64,000 nucleotides of DNA from CALAGB01 sp963713965 (GCA_963713965.1 OY970217.1:868001-932000), one strand, 5' to 3'. Counted from the stretch's first letter, positions 9,481 through 18,552 are shown. The notes: generated by a model not told the origin, from the sequence alone. Translations and numbers: made by a program.

Positions 9481-11361
9481 ATGCTGCTTGAGCGCATCAA
9501 CGATCCGCGGGATCTGAAGTCACTGACGATCCCGGAGATCGAGACAGTGGCTCGTGAACTTCGTGAACTCATCTTCGAGGTCGTGGTTCACCAAACTGGA
9601 GGCCACTTCGCATCCAACCTCGGATCGGTCGAGCTCGCTCTCGCGTTGCACTACGTCTTTGAATCGCCCAAGGACAAGATTGTGTGGGACGTGGGGCATC
9701 AAGCCTACCCACACAAGATCCTCACCGGTCGACGCGACCGTTTCCCGACAATCCGCCAGGAAGGTGGTCTGAGTGGATTCCTCCAGCGAGAGGAGAGCGA
9801 GCACGATCAATTCGGCGCAGGACACGCCAGCACCTCGATTTCGGCGGCCCTGGGCATGGCCGTGGCGGGGCAACTCAAGGGAGAGCGCTTTCATTCGATC
9901 GCGGTCATCGGCGATGGAGCACTTACGGGCGGCATGGCGTACGAGGCATTGAACAACGCCGGCAGCCTGCAGGTCCCGCTGATGGTGGTCCTCAACGATA
10001 ACGAGATGTCGATCGCTCCGAACGTTGGTGCGCTTCCCAAGTATTTGAGCCGCATCCGCACCGACGAGCGCTACAGTCAGGCAAAGGCTGAGGTCGAGCG
10101 GCTCCTCACACGGGTACCACAAGGCGATCTTCTCCTCGAGCTCGGCAAGCGCATGAAGGATGGCCTCAAAGAGGTCGTCTATCACACCATGATCTGGGAA
10201 GAGCTAGGCTTCACGTATATCGGCCCGATCGATGGCCACAACGTGCGCGATCTGATCGAGACATTTGAGCAAGCAAAGACCATCTCCGGTCCGGTCTTCG
10301 TTCATGCCGTCACGGTCAAAGGCAAGGGCTACGAGCCGGCCGAGAACGACCCGTTCAAGCATCACAGCGCCTCGATCAAAAAGCCCGGAGCGCCGCCGAC
10401 TCCCCCAAAGTACCAGGACGTCTTCGGCGAGACGCTGACCGAACTGGCTCGGAAGAACGAGCGCATCGTGGCCATCACCGCCGCGATGCCGGACGGCACC
10501 GGCCTGCTCCCCTTTGCCAAAGAGCATCCAGCGCGATTCTTCGACGTTGGTATTGCTGAGCAACACGCTGTCACGTTCGCGGCGGGCCTCGCGACCCAGG
10601 GCATGCGTCCCGTCGCGACGATCTATTCGACGTTCTTGCAGCGCGCCTACGACCAGATCATCCACGACGTCTGCATCCAGAATCTTCCAGTCGTCTTTGC
10701 CATGGACCGCGCCGGACTGGTAGGTGATGACGGCCGCACGCATAACGGCGTCTTTGACTACGCGTACTTGCGCTGCCTGCCGAACATGGTCGTGATGGCA
10801 CCGAAGGATGAAGATGAACTGCGGCATATGCTTGCCACGGCCATCGCTCACGAATCAGGCCCGATCGCGTTGCGCTATCCTCGTGGCGCCGGTGTCGGCG
10901 TCTCGATGCTGGGAGAGCCGCACTCGCTACCGATCGGCCGTGGTGAGATCATCCGCGAGGGGAGCGACGTATCGATAGTCGCAATCGGCGGGACCGTCTT
11001 GCCGGCCACACGAGCCGCTGAAATTCTCGCCGAACAGGGGATCAACGCTGAGGTGGTCAACGCCCGTTTCGTCAAGCCCCTGGATGATGAACTGATCCTC
11101 AAAACAGCCAGGAAGACCGGCGTGGTCGTCACTGTCGAAGAAGCGATGCTGGCCGGTGGATTTGGCAGCGCCGTGCTGGAACTGCTTGCTCGCGAAAACC
11201 TTGAGATTCCGACGGATTGTCTGGGATTGGCCGATCGTTTCTACGATCACGGGTCGCAGAACTCGTTACGGCGGCAGGCAGGCATCGATGCTGACAGCAT
11301 TGCGGCCAGGACCAAAGCGCTTGTCGTAGCGGGACAGACCGTGACGGCCCACGCCGACTAG
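9481..11361 (+). CDS. dxs: 1-deoxy-D-xylulose-5-phosphate synthase
   Basis: Condenses pyruvate and glyceraldehyde 3-phosphate to 1-deoxy-D-xylulose 5-phosphate, the first step of the non-mevalonate isoprenoid pathway, in the cytoplasm with thiamine diphosphate. At 626 residues it is of normal length. Visible features are the HQAYPHKILTGR segment with its conserved His, the thiamine-diphosphate motif GDGALTGG...NN (about 145-175), and the transketolase-like core with FDVGIAEQHAVTFAAG. I start at ATG 9481 because GGAGGA at 9466-9471 lies 9 bases upstream. It has its own promoter and is followed by a strong terminator. The product feeds the polyprenyl lipids used by the dcw genes and GT-C proteins in this window. 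Confidence 0.97.
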   Translation: MLLERINDPRDLKSLTIPEIETVARELRELIFEVVVHQTGGHFASNLGSVELALALHYVFESPKDKIVWDVGHQAYPHKILTGRRDRFPTIRQEGGLSGFLQREESEHDQFGAGHASTSISAALGMAVAGQLKGERFHSIAVIGDGALTGGMAYEALNNAGSLQVPLMVVLNDNEMSIAPNVGALPKYLSRIRTDERYSQAKAEVERLLTRVPQGDLLLELGKRMKDGLKEVVYHTMIWEELGFTYIGPIDGHNVRDLIETFEQAKTISGPVFVHAVTVKGKGYEPAENDPFKHHSASIKKPGAPPTPPKYQDVFGETLTELARKNERIVAITAAMPDGTGLLPFAKEHPARFFDVGIAEQHAVTFAAGLATQGMRPVATIYSTFLQRAYDQIIHDVCIQNLPVVFAMDRAGLVGDDGRTHNGVFDYAYLRCLPNMVVMAPKDEDELRHMLATAIAHESGPIALRYPRGAGVGVSMLGEPHSLPIGRGEIIREGSDVSIVAIGGTVLPATRAAEILAEQGINAEVVNARFVKPLDDELILKTARKTGVVVTVEEAMLAGGFGSAVLELLARENLEIPTDCLGLADRFYDHGSQNSLRRQAGIDADSIAARTKALVVAGQTVTAHAD

Positions 11362-11382
11362 CAGACTGACCAACAGTGGTGG

Positions 11383-11411
11383 TGCCGCGGCGCATGCGCC
11401 GCGGCATTTTT
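11383..11411 (+). terminator. Rho-independent terminator after dxs
   Basis: Perfect 10-base stem TGCCGCGGCG / CGCCGCGGCA with loop CATG, followed by TTTTT at 11407-11411. Confidence 0.9.
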
Positions 11412-11427
11412 GTGTGAAGAGTGGTAC

Positions 11428-12153
11428 GTGAGCGATTTTCCGGTTCTCGAGCGTTATCAGGAGAAATTCGGCTACGTTCTGGACGACGGTTGCCGTGAAC
11501 GGCTGAAGATGTATCGTTCGCTGCTTATCGAGTGGAGCGCGCGCTTCAATCTGACCCGAGTTACCGATCCGGAGGGCATCGAGACGAAGCTGTTCCTCGA
11601 TTCGCTGGCGATTGCCCCGCTCCTCAACGCCGTCAGCCGCAGGAACCGTCCCATCCGGATGATCGATGTCGGCGCGGGAGCTGGGTTGCCGGGGCTGCCT
11701 TTGAAGATCGCCTTCCCTGAAATCGACCTCGTGCTGCTGGAGGCGACCGCCAAGAAGGTCGCGTTCCTCAAAGAGGTGATCCAGGTCCTTGGACTTACCG
11801 GCGTTGACGCCATCCACGGACGTGCCGAAGAGCTCGGACACGACCAGCGCTATCGAGGCCAGTTCGACGTGGTCCTGGCGCGTGCGGTGGCGCGCTTGCC
11901 GGCACTGCTCGAGTTATGCATGCCACTCTGCCGAGTGGGTGGTCGTGGGCTGTTTCCCAAGGGCGTGGACATCGACGAGGAAATCGCGGACGCGCGACAT
12001 GCGGCCGGTATCCTGGGCTCTGCGATCCTCGGCACTGAACGATCGGACGCCGAAGAAGTCAGCGGAACGACGATTGTCGTGGTGCAACAGCAGACGAACG
12101 CACCCGTCCGCTACCCCAGGCGTGCCGGATTACCGGCAAAGGATCCGTTGTAA
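11428..12153 (+). CDS. rsmG: 16S rRNA (guanine(527)-N(7))-methyltransferase
   Basis: Methylates N7 of G527 in 16S rRNA using S-adenosylmethionine. The protein is 241 residues, typical for RsmG (GidB). The SAM-binding loop reads DVGAGAGLPGLPL, followed by the acidic strand end LVLLEAT, and LARAVARLPALLELC matches the conserved RAVA region. I start at GTG 11428 because the open frame to 11410 runs into the terminator of dxs and a GAAGAG lies just ahead of the GTG. The gene sits between dxs and the rpsP operon rather than with gidA and parAB as in many bacteria. Confidence 0.95.
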   Translation: MSDFPVLERYQEKFGYVLDDGCRERLKMYRSLLIEWSARFNLTRVTDPEGIETKLFLDSLAIAPLLNAVSRRNRPIRMIDVGAGAGLPGLPLKIAFPEIDLVLLEATAKKVAFLKEVIQVLGLTGVDAIHGRAEELGHDQRYRGQFDVVLARAVARLPALLELCMPLCRVGGRGLFPKGVDIDEEIADARHAAGILGSAILGTERSDAEEVSGTTIVVVQQQTNAPVRYPRRAGLPAKDPL

Positions 12154-12190
12154 GGTTCGGGGCGGTAAACCCTTCTCCGGTCCGTCCAGT

Positions 12191-12220
12191 TTGACGGTCG
12201 GCGCAAGCGCGTGCTATAGT
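12191..12220 (+). promoter_or_regulatory. Promoter of the rpsP operon
   Basis: TTGACG at 12191-12196, 18-base spacer, TATAGT at 12215-12220. The start point would be near 12227, giving a leader of about 95 bases before rpsP. Confidence 0.65.
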
Positions 12221-12322
12221 CAATTCCCGCTTGGCAAGCCCGGCGGGTAGATTGTGCCTTGAATCGTTCAACGCTGACATGCAACACGAACGTACGCAAA
12301 TCAGTAGAGGGAGCTCGCGAGC

Positions 12323-12619
12323 GTGATCAAACTTCGACTGCGGCGCATGGGAGCGAAGAAGCAGCCCAGCTATCGCATTGTGGCCGCGGACGTGCGGTCT
12401 CCCCGTGACGGTCGTTTCATTGAGATCGTCGGATTCTACAATCCGCAAACCGATCCATACACTCTGCAAGTCAACGAGGAGCGCGCGAAGTATTGGCTCG
12501 ATCACGGCGCGCAGCCGACCGATACGGTTCGCTCGTTGCTGGTCAAGAGCGGGGTCATGCAGCCGCGCGTGTTCGCCGCGAGCGGCGAGGAAGCCTCAGC
12601 CTCATCCGCGACGGAGTGA
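12323..12619 (+). CDS. rpsP: 30S ribosomal protein S16
   Basis: Small-subunit protein needed for 30S assembly; 98 residues. The N-terminus is the S16 signature (IKLRLRRMGAKKQPSYRIV), followed by RDGRFIEIVGFYNP. The start is GTG 12323 with GAGGGA about 11 bases upstream. It is the first gene of an operon with khpA and rimM, the arrangement found in many bacteria. trmD and rplS, which often follow, are absent here because hisIE converges directly on rimM. Confidence 0.98.
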   Translation: MIKLRLRRMGAKKQPSYRIVAADVRSPRDGRFIEIVGFYNPQTDPYTLQVNEERAKYWLDHGAQPTDTVRSLLVKSGVMQPRVFAASGEEASASSATE

Positions 12620-12656
12620 CATTCGGTCGCTTCTCGGTTTCATCGTGACACCTGGC

Positions 12657-12687
12657 ACTGGCTACCATACGCGGTAGCCAGTTTGTG
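12657..12687 (+). terminator. Hairpin between rpsP and khpA, possible attenuator
   Basis: Perfect 10-base stem ACTGGCTACC / GGTAGCCAGT (12657-12666 and 12673-12682) with loop ATACGC, followed by TTTGTGT. The T tract is short, so partial termination or a processing site is more likely than a full stop, since the operon appears to continue. Confidence 0.55.
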
Positions 12688-12716
12688 TAGACAAACGATG
12701 CCGGAGGAAGATCAAC

Positions 12717-12956
12717 GTGGAAGAACTTGAAGGTCTCGTCACCTTTATGGCGCAAAACCTGGTCGAAGATCCAGAGACGGTTCAGGTGATCTCGCAGGCG
12801 CGTGGCCGTATCGTCACCGTCACGCTCACCGTGCCGCAGGATGACATGGGCAAAGTCATCGGGCGCCAGGGCCGTATTGCCAGATCAATGCGGACATTGC
12901 TGACCATTGCTGCTTCACGGCAGGGGTACCGCGCCAGCCTCGACATCAATGGCTGA
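12717..12956 (+). CDS. khpA: KH-domain RNA-binding protein KhpA
   Basis: 79-residue single KH domain of the KhpA/YlqC type. The RNA-binding GxxG loop reads VIGRQGR (about residues 44-50). It is expected to bind RNA, in many bacteria together with KhpB, affecting cell envelope or ribosome functions. GTG start 12717 has GGAGGAAG 8 bases upstream. It overlaps the rimM start by 8 bases, which suggests translational coupling. The position between rpsP and rimM is the conserved one for this family. Confidence 0.95.
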   Translation: MEELEGLVTFMAQNLVEDPETVQVISQARGRIVTVTLTVPQDDMGKVIGRQGRIARSMRTLLTIAASRQGYRASLDING

Positions 12957-13473
12957 GGACGAATCTCTAAATCCTGAACGCCTGGCCATCGGCGTGATCG
13001 TCGCGCCACACGGCACGCGCGGCGAAGTCCGCATGCAGGTCTGGACCCACTTCCCAGAGCACATTCAGGAGCTCAAGACCGTGTTCCTCGACGACGAGGA
13101 GCGACCACGTCGTCTGCGCGGAGTTCGCACCAGTCGTGGACTGCCGGTGCTCTCCTTGCAGGGGGTCACGACACGGGAAGCGGCCGAGGAACTGCGCGGC
13201 AGCGTGGTGCGCATTGCCCGTGAACAGGCGACGCCTCTGGACGAAGACGAGTTCTACCACTTTCAGCTGATCGGGATGGACGTGTTCACCGAGGACGGTA
13301 CACGGATTGGGTCGCTGCGAGACATCATCGAGACCGGCGCCAACGACGTGTACGTAGTAGTGGACGACGAGGGCAAGGAGACGCTCTTTCCGGCTCTCAA
13401 GGACGTCGTCCCAGACATAGACCTGGATGACCGCAAGATCACGGTACGCCCGCTGAACTACTGGGAAACCTGA
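12949..13473 (+). CDS. rimM: Ribosome maturation factor RimM
   Basis: Assists maturation of the 30S head by binding S19. The protein is 174 residues, with an N-terminal RimM beta-barrel (GVIVAPHGTRGEVRMQ at the start) and a C-terminal PRC-barrel (YHFQLIGMDVFTEDG...). I start at ATG 12949, inside the end of khpA, because the family begins just before the IGVIVAPHG strand. Its 3' end overlaps the convergent hisIE gene by 16 bases, so the two transcripts run into each other with no visible terminator. Confidence 0.96.
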   Translation: MAEDESLNPERLAIGVIVAPHGTRGEVRMQVWTHFPEHIQELKTVFLDDEERPRRLRGVRTSRGLPVLSLQGVTTREAAEELRGSVVRIAREQATPLDEDEFYHFQLIGMDVFTEDGTRIGSLRDIIETGANDVYVVVDDEGKETLFPALKDVVPDIDLDDRKITVRPLNYWET

Positions 13474-14129
13474 TCCGGTGCCGGACGACCACGTCGCGTC
13501 GCGAGCACGTCCCACACCTTCTCGACTTCAACCCCCGTTGCCTCCAGCATCACCAGCAGGTGGTAGATGAGATCCGATGATTCGGCCGCGATCGTGGCTG
13601 AGTCCTCGTTCTTGGCGGCAATGATGACCTCGGCCGCCTCCTCGCCAATTTTCTTGCCGATCTTGTCGACGCCTTCCGCAAGCAGGTAGCTCGTGTAGGA
13701 ACCGTCCACCGGGTTTTGCCGCCGGTCCGCCACGACCGCCGCGACTTCATCGACCACGCGACTCGACGCAGCCGGCTCCTCGAGTGTCGCCAGCAGCCCA
13801 TCGTCGAAACACGTTTCGGTGCCAAGGTGGCAGGTCGGGCCGTCCGCGCGCACGCGCACCAGAAGCGTATCGCCATCGCAGTCCATGCGGAGATCTACGA
13901 CGTGCAGGACGTTCCCCGACGATTCGCCCTTCATCCAGAGCTTGGCGCGGCTGCGGCTCCAGAAGTGGACGTTGCGGGTCTTGAGGGTCAGACCCAACGC
14001 TTCCCGGTTCATGTAACCCAGCATGCGCACGTCGCCGCTGACGGCGTCCTGAACGATGGCTGGCACCAGACCGTGCTCATCGAAATTGATACGCGAGAGC
14101 AATTCCTCTGACAATGATTCGTCCTTCAT
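13458..14129 (-). CDS. hisIE: Phosphoribosyl-AMP cyclohydrolase / phosphoribosyl-ATP pyrophosphatase
   Basis: Bifunctional histidine-biosynthesis enzyme, 223 residues, catalysing steps 2 and 3 of the pathway. The HisI half (about 1-115) shows the metal site DCDGDTLLVRV and the Cys of GPTCHLG. The HisE half (about 120-210) shows DGSYTSYLL and KIGEEAAEVIIAAKN, then the helix with DLIYHLLVML. No other his gene is in the window, so it is a stray member of the pathway, located after the trp/aro operon. Whether it is co-transcribed with aroF (142-base gap containing a hairpin) is unclear. Confidence 0.97.
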   Translation of the reverse strand: MKDESLSEELLSRINFDEHGLVPAIVQDAVSGDVRMLGYMNREALGLTLKTRNVHFWSRSRAKLWMKGESSGNVLHVVDLRMDCDGDTLLVRVRADGPTCHLGTETCFDDGLLATLEEPAASSRVVDEVAAVVADRRQNPVDGSYTSYLLAEGVDKIGKKIGEEAAEVIIAAKNEDSATIAAESSDLIYHLLVMLEATGVEVEKVWDVLATRRGRPAPDQVSQ

Positions 14130-14210
14130 CCATTGATCGAGGCTCGATCGCGCTCACACGGCGCGCCCGGCCCGTTCCGCCGCGAGTTCAGCATCGAGCC
14201 GCACATGGAA

Positions 14211-14234
14211 CGAGGGGACATCGCTGCCCCCTCG
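14211..14234. terminator. GC-rich hairpin between aroF and hisIE
   Basis: CGAGGGG (14211-14217) pairs with CCCCTCG (14228-14234) around a 10-base loop. On the minus strand it follows aroF but is not followed by a T run, so it is at best a weak terminator or a leader element for hisIE. Confidence 0.3.
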
Positions 14235-14271
14235 ATTTGATCAACTCTATTTGAGCGGTCAAGCACTGACA

Positions 14272-15327
14272 CTAATCGGCGAGCGCGACTTCGGGACCGA
14301 CCGCGGTCCCTTTGTAACTGCGTCCGACCGCATTCGCGACGCTGACCACGCCAGGGATCGCCGCGGCGAAGTTCTCGAACGTGAGGGACTGTGCTCCGTC
14401 CGACAACGCGTGATCCGGATTCGGGTGCACCTCGACGATCAGTCCGTCCGCGCCGCCCGCAACCGCCGCCAGCATCATCGACGGAACGAGATACCATTTG
14501 CCGGTACCGTGACTTGGGTCGACGATGATCGGCAGATGGCTCAGGCGCTTCACGACCGGCACCGCGCTCAAATCCAAGGTGTTGCGCGTGATCGTCTCAT
14601 AGGTGCGGATGCCGCGCTCACACAGGATTACCTGCTCGTTTCCCTGCGCCATGACGTATTCTGCCGCCAGCAGCCACTCCTCGATTTGAGCCGACATGCC
14701 GCGCTTTAGGAGCACCGGCTTGCCAGACTGTCCGGCGACCTCGAGCAGCAGGAAGTTCTGCATGTTGCGCGCGCCGATCTGCAGCACGTCAGTGTAGGAC
14801 GCCACGAGATCGATATCGGCCGGACTGAGCACTTCCGTGACGATCTTGAGACCGGTCTGTTCCCGCGCCTTCGCCAGGATCTGCAGGCCCTCTTCGCCCA
14901 GTCCACGGAACTCGTACGGCGAGGTGCGCGGCTTGTAAGCGCCGCCTCGAAGCATCGTCGCGCCGCATTCTCGGACCGCGTGTGCCGTGCGCAGAAGCTG
15001 ATCTTCACTCTCAACGGAGCATGGTCCGGCGATCATCACAATCTCATTGCCGCCCACTTTGACCCCATCAACGTCAACGACCGAGTCTGACGGATGAAAA
15101 TCGCGGCTCACGAGTTTGTAGCGTTTACTCACGCGAATCACCTGCTGGACGCCCGGCAGGAGTCCCATCGTCTCGTAGAGGGCGTCGGGGAGTGGCGAGC
15201 CGAGTACGCCAATAATCGACTGATCCTGCCCGACGATTTGCCGAGTGCCAAACCCGGCTTCGTCGATACGATGGACCACGTCGCTAACCTGCTCCTTGGT
15301 CGCCGTCGGCTCCAGCACGATGATCAT
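14272..15327 (-). CDS. aroF: 3-deoxy-7-phosphoheptulonate synthase (type I-beta)
   Basis: Condenses phosphoenolpyruvate and erythrose 4-phosphate, the first step of the shikimate pathway. The 351 residues comprise an N-terminal ferredoxin-like regulatory domain (about 1-75) and a TIM barrel. Visible active-site parts are the metal-binding Cys in IAGPCSVES, the lysine/arginine region GGAYKPRTSPYEFRG, and the DPSHGTG motif carrying a metal-ligand His. The N-terminal domain in this class mediates feedback control by aromatic amino acids. AAGGAG lies 7 bases before ATG 15327. It is the last gene of the trp operon, 41 bases after aroH, so its level should follow tryptophanyl-tRNA charging. Confidence 0.97.
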   Translation of the reverse strand: MIIVLEPTATKEQVSDVVHRIDEAGFGTRQIVGQDQSIIGVLGSPLPDALYETMGLLPGVQQVIRVSKRYKLVSRDFHPSDSVVDVDGVKVGGNEIVMIAGPCSVESEDQLLRTAHAVRECGATMLRGGAYKPRTSPYEFRGLGEEGLQILAKAREQTGLKIVTEVLSPADIDLVASYTDVLQIGARNMQNFLLLEVAGQSGKPVLLKRGMSAQIEEWLLAAEYVMAQGNEQVILCERGIRTYETITRNTLDLSAVPVVKRLSHLPIIVDPSHGTGKWYLVPSMMLAAVAGGADGLIVEVHPNPDHALSDGAQSLTFENFAAAIPGVVSVANAVGRSYKGTAVGPEVALAD

Positions 15328-15368
15328 CTCAGTTGCTCCTTAGTAGACGGTAATGCTCTCGGTGCGTA

Positions 15369-15755
15369 TTACTTCACGGCTTCAGCGGCCTGATAGGCCC
15401 ATTCCGGTCGCAGGACCACTGCTTGACGCAGATAGACGTGGCGGATCTCGGTCGCCGATTTTTCGGTGTTGTAGTGAACCAGCACGCGAATGGCGTTCTC
15501 CAGCGCGCCCGGTACATCCATCTCGTGCGTGCACATCAGCGCAATCGATCCCCAGCCGAATTTTCGCGCGGCCACGGCAGGAAACGTCGCGTTCAGATCG
15601 GGAGACGTGGTGAAGATGGCGCTTGCTATGTCATCGAGATCGATGTCGTTCGCGTCGACAATCGCCCCAAGCAGTTCGAGCGTCGCCTCCTCGATATCCT
15701 CGGCAGTGTTCCTCTCAACGGTCGTCGCGCCTCGAATTCCCCGGCACCGCATCAT
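15369..15755 (-). CDS. aroH: Chorismate mutase, AroH class
   Basis: Converts chorismate to prephenate, the branch to phenylalanine and tyrosine. The 128-residue protein is of the trimeric AroH type: RGIRGATTVERNT at the N-terminus, MCTHEMDVPG in the middle, and HVYLRQAVVLRP near the end match the family. The fold is unrelated to AroQ mutases. It lies 61 bases after trpA and 41 before aroF, inside the T-box operon, so the competing phenylalanine/tyrosine branch is encoded with tryptophan synthesis. The prephenate dehydratase is encoded elsewhere (26083-26946). Confidence 0.95.
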   Translation of the reverse strand: MMRCRGIRGATTVERNTAEDIEEATLELLGAIVDANDIDLDDIASAIFTTSPDLNATFPAVAARKFGWGSIALMCTHEMDVPGALENAIRVLVHYNTEKSATEIRHVYLRQAVVLRPEWAYQAAEAVK

Positions 15756-15816
15756 CGTGAAAAGTCCCTCCCAGGAGCGGTACCGTCTCGATGCGCGACC
15801 CGGAACACGGTACGGG

Positions 15817-16623
15817 CTATTCCCCTCGCAGGGCGCGCACGAAATCGCGCATCACTTCTGGCTGCCGCTCTCTCGGTGTCGAACCTACCCGATCGATTAC
15901 GGCACTCCCGACCACTACTGCCTCGGCGATCTTGCTGATCGCCGCCACGTGTTCGGGACGTGAGATCCCAAACCCGACTGCCAACGGCAGGTCCGTCCGC
16001 TCGCGGACACGCGCAAGAAACGCCCCGAGCCCCTCGGATAGAGAGGAACGGGCGCCTGTGGTCCCTGTCAGCGACACGCAATAGATGAATCCGCTCGCCT
16101 GTTGCACGGTCGCGCCGATCAGCTCGTCTGTGCTCGTCGGCGCAAGCATGAAAATCAGATCCCGGCCGTAGCGGCGGCATGCCTCAAGCAAGTCACCGCT
16201 TTCCCCTACCGGCAGGTCGGGAACGATCAAACCATCAACCCCAGCTTCGGCACATGCTTTCGCAAAACGGTCGATACCGTAGCTGAAAATGGGGTTGAAG
16301 TATCCCATGAAGGCGAGCGGAACGTCAACGCCGGACTCTCGCAGCTGGCGAGCGGTTTCGAGACAGTATTCTACGGTGACTCCGTTCTTCAACGCCTCGA
16401 AGCTCGAGTGCTGCACCGTGGCGCCATCCGCCAGCGGATCGGAAAATGGAATGCCCAGCTCGATCATCGACGCGCCGCCTTCGACCAACGCGGGTGCCAC
16501 ACGTTGGACGGTATCCAGCTCGGGATATCCGACGGTCAGATACGGAATGACACCCGTTTGCTTGCCGGCCTTGAGCCGAGCGAAGGTCGACGCGATCCTG
16601 CTTTCCGACTTGGTGACCGTCAC
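15817..16623 (-). CDS. trpA: Tryptophan synthase alpha chain
   Basis: Cleaves indole-3-glycerol phosphate to indole and glyceraldehyde 3-phosphate; works as an alpha-beta-beta-alpha complex with TrpB. The protein is 268 residues. Catalytic candidates are the Glu in MIELGIPFSDPLADG and the Asp of the GVDGLIVPDLP strand, and the phosphate site is in the GVGFGIS-like loop (AVGFGISRPEH). The GTG start overlaps the trpB stop as GTGA. Confidence 0.98.
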   Translation of the reverse strand: MTVTKSESRIASTFARLKAGKQTGVIPYLTVGYPELDTVQRVAPALVEGGASMIELGIPFSDPLADGATVQHSSFEALKNGVTVEYCLETARQLRESGVDVPLAFMGYFNPIFSYGIDRFAKACAEAGVDGLIVPDLPVGESGDLLEACRRYGRDLIFMLAPTSTDELIGATVQQASGFIYCVSLTGTTGARSSLSEGLGAFLARVRERTDLPLAVGFGISRPEHVAAISKIAEAVVVGSAVIDRVGSTPRERQPEVMRDFVRALRGE

Positions 16624-17843
16624 AGCTCCACCCCCAATGCCTCGGCTACCGTATGCATGTCTTTGTCTCCGCGTCCCGACAGATTGATCAAAACGATCTC
16701 TTCGGGAGAGCGCTCAGCGGCGATCTGCGTTCCAAGATAGACCGCGTGGGCAGACTCGAGCGCCGGGATGACCCCCTCAGTGACGCAGAGGAGCTTGAAT
16801 CCGTCCAGCGCTTCGGCATCCGTCACTCCCCGATACGTGGCGCGCCCGCTGTCCTTGAGATAGCTGTGTTCCGGCCCCACGCCCGGATAGTCGAGCCCAG
16901 CCGAAATGCTGTGGGCCTCGATAATCTGGCCGTCTTCGTCCTGCAGTACGTAGGAACGCGAGCCATGCAAGACTCCGATGCGTCCAGCCGTGAGCGACGC
17001 GGCGTGCTTTCCAGACTCGATGCCCAGCCCAGCCGCCTCGGCTCCGAAGAGCTCCACGCCAGCATCATCTACGAACGGATGGAAGATGCCGATGGCGTTG
17101 GAGCCACCACCGATACAGGCGACGATGACATCCGGCAGTCGTCCGGCCGACTCCAGGATCTGCGCCCTGGCCTCACGGCCGATGACCGCCTGGAAGTCGC
17201 GTACGATCATCGGATACGGGTGCATGCCACCGACCGAGCCAATCAAATAGTACGTGTTGCCCACGTTTGTGACCCAGTCGCGGATGGCTTCATTCATGGC
17301 GTCCTTCAGCGTACGGCTGCCGGAGGTCACCGAACGAACTTCGGCACCCAGAAGCTTCATCCGAAAGACGTTGAGCGATTGACGTGCGATGTCGACTTCG
17401 CCCATGTAGACGATGCATTCGAGGCCCAACATGGCGCAGACAGTGGCCGTAGCCACGCCGTGCTGGCCGGCTCCGGTCTCGGCGATGATGCGCGGTTTGC
17501 CCATGCGCTTGGCCAGCAGGCCCTGGCCAATGGCGTTGTTGATCTTGTGGGCACCCGTGTGCGCCAGATCCTCACGTTTGAGATAGATCTGGGCGCCTCC
17601 CACCCGTTCTGTCAGCGCCCTGGCATGATAGAGGGGTGTCGGCCTCCCGACGTAATCCTTGAGCAGATAGTCGAGCTCCTGCTGGAACGCCGGATCGGCC
17701 CTGGCTGAATCATAGGCCGCGATCAGCTCGTCAATGGCGGGTAGCAACGTCACGGGCGCGTAGGCACCGCCGAACTCGCCGAATCGCCCGTGGCGGTCGG
17801 GAAGATCGAGGGCGGGTTTCCGCTCGATTCCGGTGTAAATCAT
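16620..17843 (-). CDS. trpB: Tryptophan synthase beta chain
   Basis: Pyridoxal-phosphate enzyme joining indole and serine to tryptophan. It has 407 residues, typical of the TrpB1 class. The PLP lysine is in the motif KREDLAHTGAHKINNA, the glycine-rich phosphate loop reads CIGGGSNAIG, and FGEFGGAY opens the protein. GAGGAG lies 6 bases before ATG 17843. It sits 10 bases after trpF and overlaps trpA by 4 bases, consistent with equal synthesis of both subunits. Confidence 0.98.
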   Translation of the reverse strand: MIYTGIERKPALDLPDRHGRFGEFGGAYAPVTLLPAIDELIAAYDSARADPAFQQELDYLLKDYVGRPTPLYHARALTERVGGAQIYLKREDLAHTGAHKINNAIGQGLLAKRMGKPRIIAETGAGQHGVATATVCAMLGLECIVYMGEVDIARQSLNVFRMKLLGAEVRSVTSGSRTLKDAMNEAIRDWVTNVGNTYYLIGSVGGMHPYPMIVRDFQAVIGREARAQILESAGRLPDVIVACIGGGSNAIGIFHPFVDDAGVELFGAEAAGLGIESGKHAASLTAGRIGVLHGSRSYVLQDEDGQIIEAHSISAGLDYPGVGPEHSYLKDSGRATYRGVTDAEALDGFKLLCVTEGVIPALESAHAVYLGTQIAAERSPEEIVLINLSGRGDKDMHTVAEALGVEL

Positions 17844-17853
17844 GATGGCTCCT

Positions 17854-18552
17854 CTACCCTAACGATCGAACGAGACGAGTTGATGAATCCTGATGCGTCG
17901 CGGTGCCTCTTTCAGCCACTCCACGAACGTTGGCAATGAATTGCGCGATCTTGGTTGCGTCTTTGTGGCCATTGGTTTCGACGCCACTCGAGACGTCGAC
18001 TCCCAGTGGCAGTACTTCCTCGATTGCCTGGCCGACGGTCTCCGGGTTCAAGCCGCCTGCGAGTATTACGGGAAACCGCTCGGCGAGATGTGCCGCGATG
18101 GTCCAGTCGGACGTCAATCCGGTACCGCCGTAAACGCCGGGCACGTGTGCATCGAGCAGGAACGCGTGCGCCGGCTTGGCGCAGGTGAAGAACTGCTCCG
18201 CGTGACGGCACGCTTCCTCGAATGAGGTTCCGACCGGAAGGCGCAACGCGCGAATGACCGGCCGGTCAATCTCTGACTGCACGTCCGCGGGTTCATCGCC
18301 GCTGAGTTGCACGAAATCGAGGTCAAGGCGATCCGCAACCCCATTCATGACGGCGACCGATTCGTTAACGAAGACACCGACGACTTTCGTGCGACGCTCG
18401 ATGGCGCTGGCGATATTCGCCGCCTCCTCGACGGACAGGCGACGCCTGCTCGGCGCGAGGATCAGGCCCATGAGATCAGCACCCAGCGTCTCGACCTCGC
18501 GCGCGATCTCCGGTGATCGGACTCCGCAGATCTTGATCAGCGTCCCGCTCAT
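17854..18552 (-). CDS. trpF: Phosphoribosylanthranilate isomerase
   Basis: Amadori rearrangement of phosphoribosylanthranilate to CdRP, a TIM-barrel enzyme of 232 residues. KICGVRSPEIA at the N-terminus carries the catalytic Cys, and the Asp acid is likely in LDAHVPGVYGGTG. The end of the barrel shows ILAGGLNPETVG and GVDVSSGVE. I start at ATG 18552, which overlaps the trpC stop as ATGA; the frame is open 9 codons further but without family similarity. Confidence 0.97.
   Translation of the reverse strand: MSGTLIKICGVRSPEIAREVETLGADLMGLILAPSRRRLSVEEAANIASAIERRTKVVGVFVNESVAVMNGVADRLDLDFVQLSGDEPADVQSEIDRPVIRALRLPVGTSFEEACRHAEQFFTCAKPAHAFLLDAHVPGVYGGTGLTSDWTIAAHLAERFPVILAGGLNPETVGQAIEEVLPLGVDVSSGVETNGHKDATKIAQFIANVRGVAERGTATHQDSSTRLVRSLG

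Noticed and set aside
14211..14234. Second T-box or attenuator in front of hisIE
   Set aside because: There is a hairpin but no GGGTGGTACCGCG-type antiterminator core and no T run.
16653..17708. 351-codon plus-strand open frame antisense to trpB
   Set aside because: trpB on the other strand is unambiguous; the antisense product has no domain.
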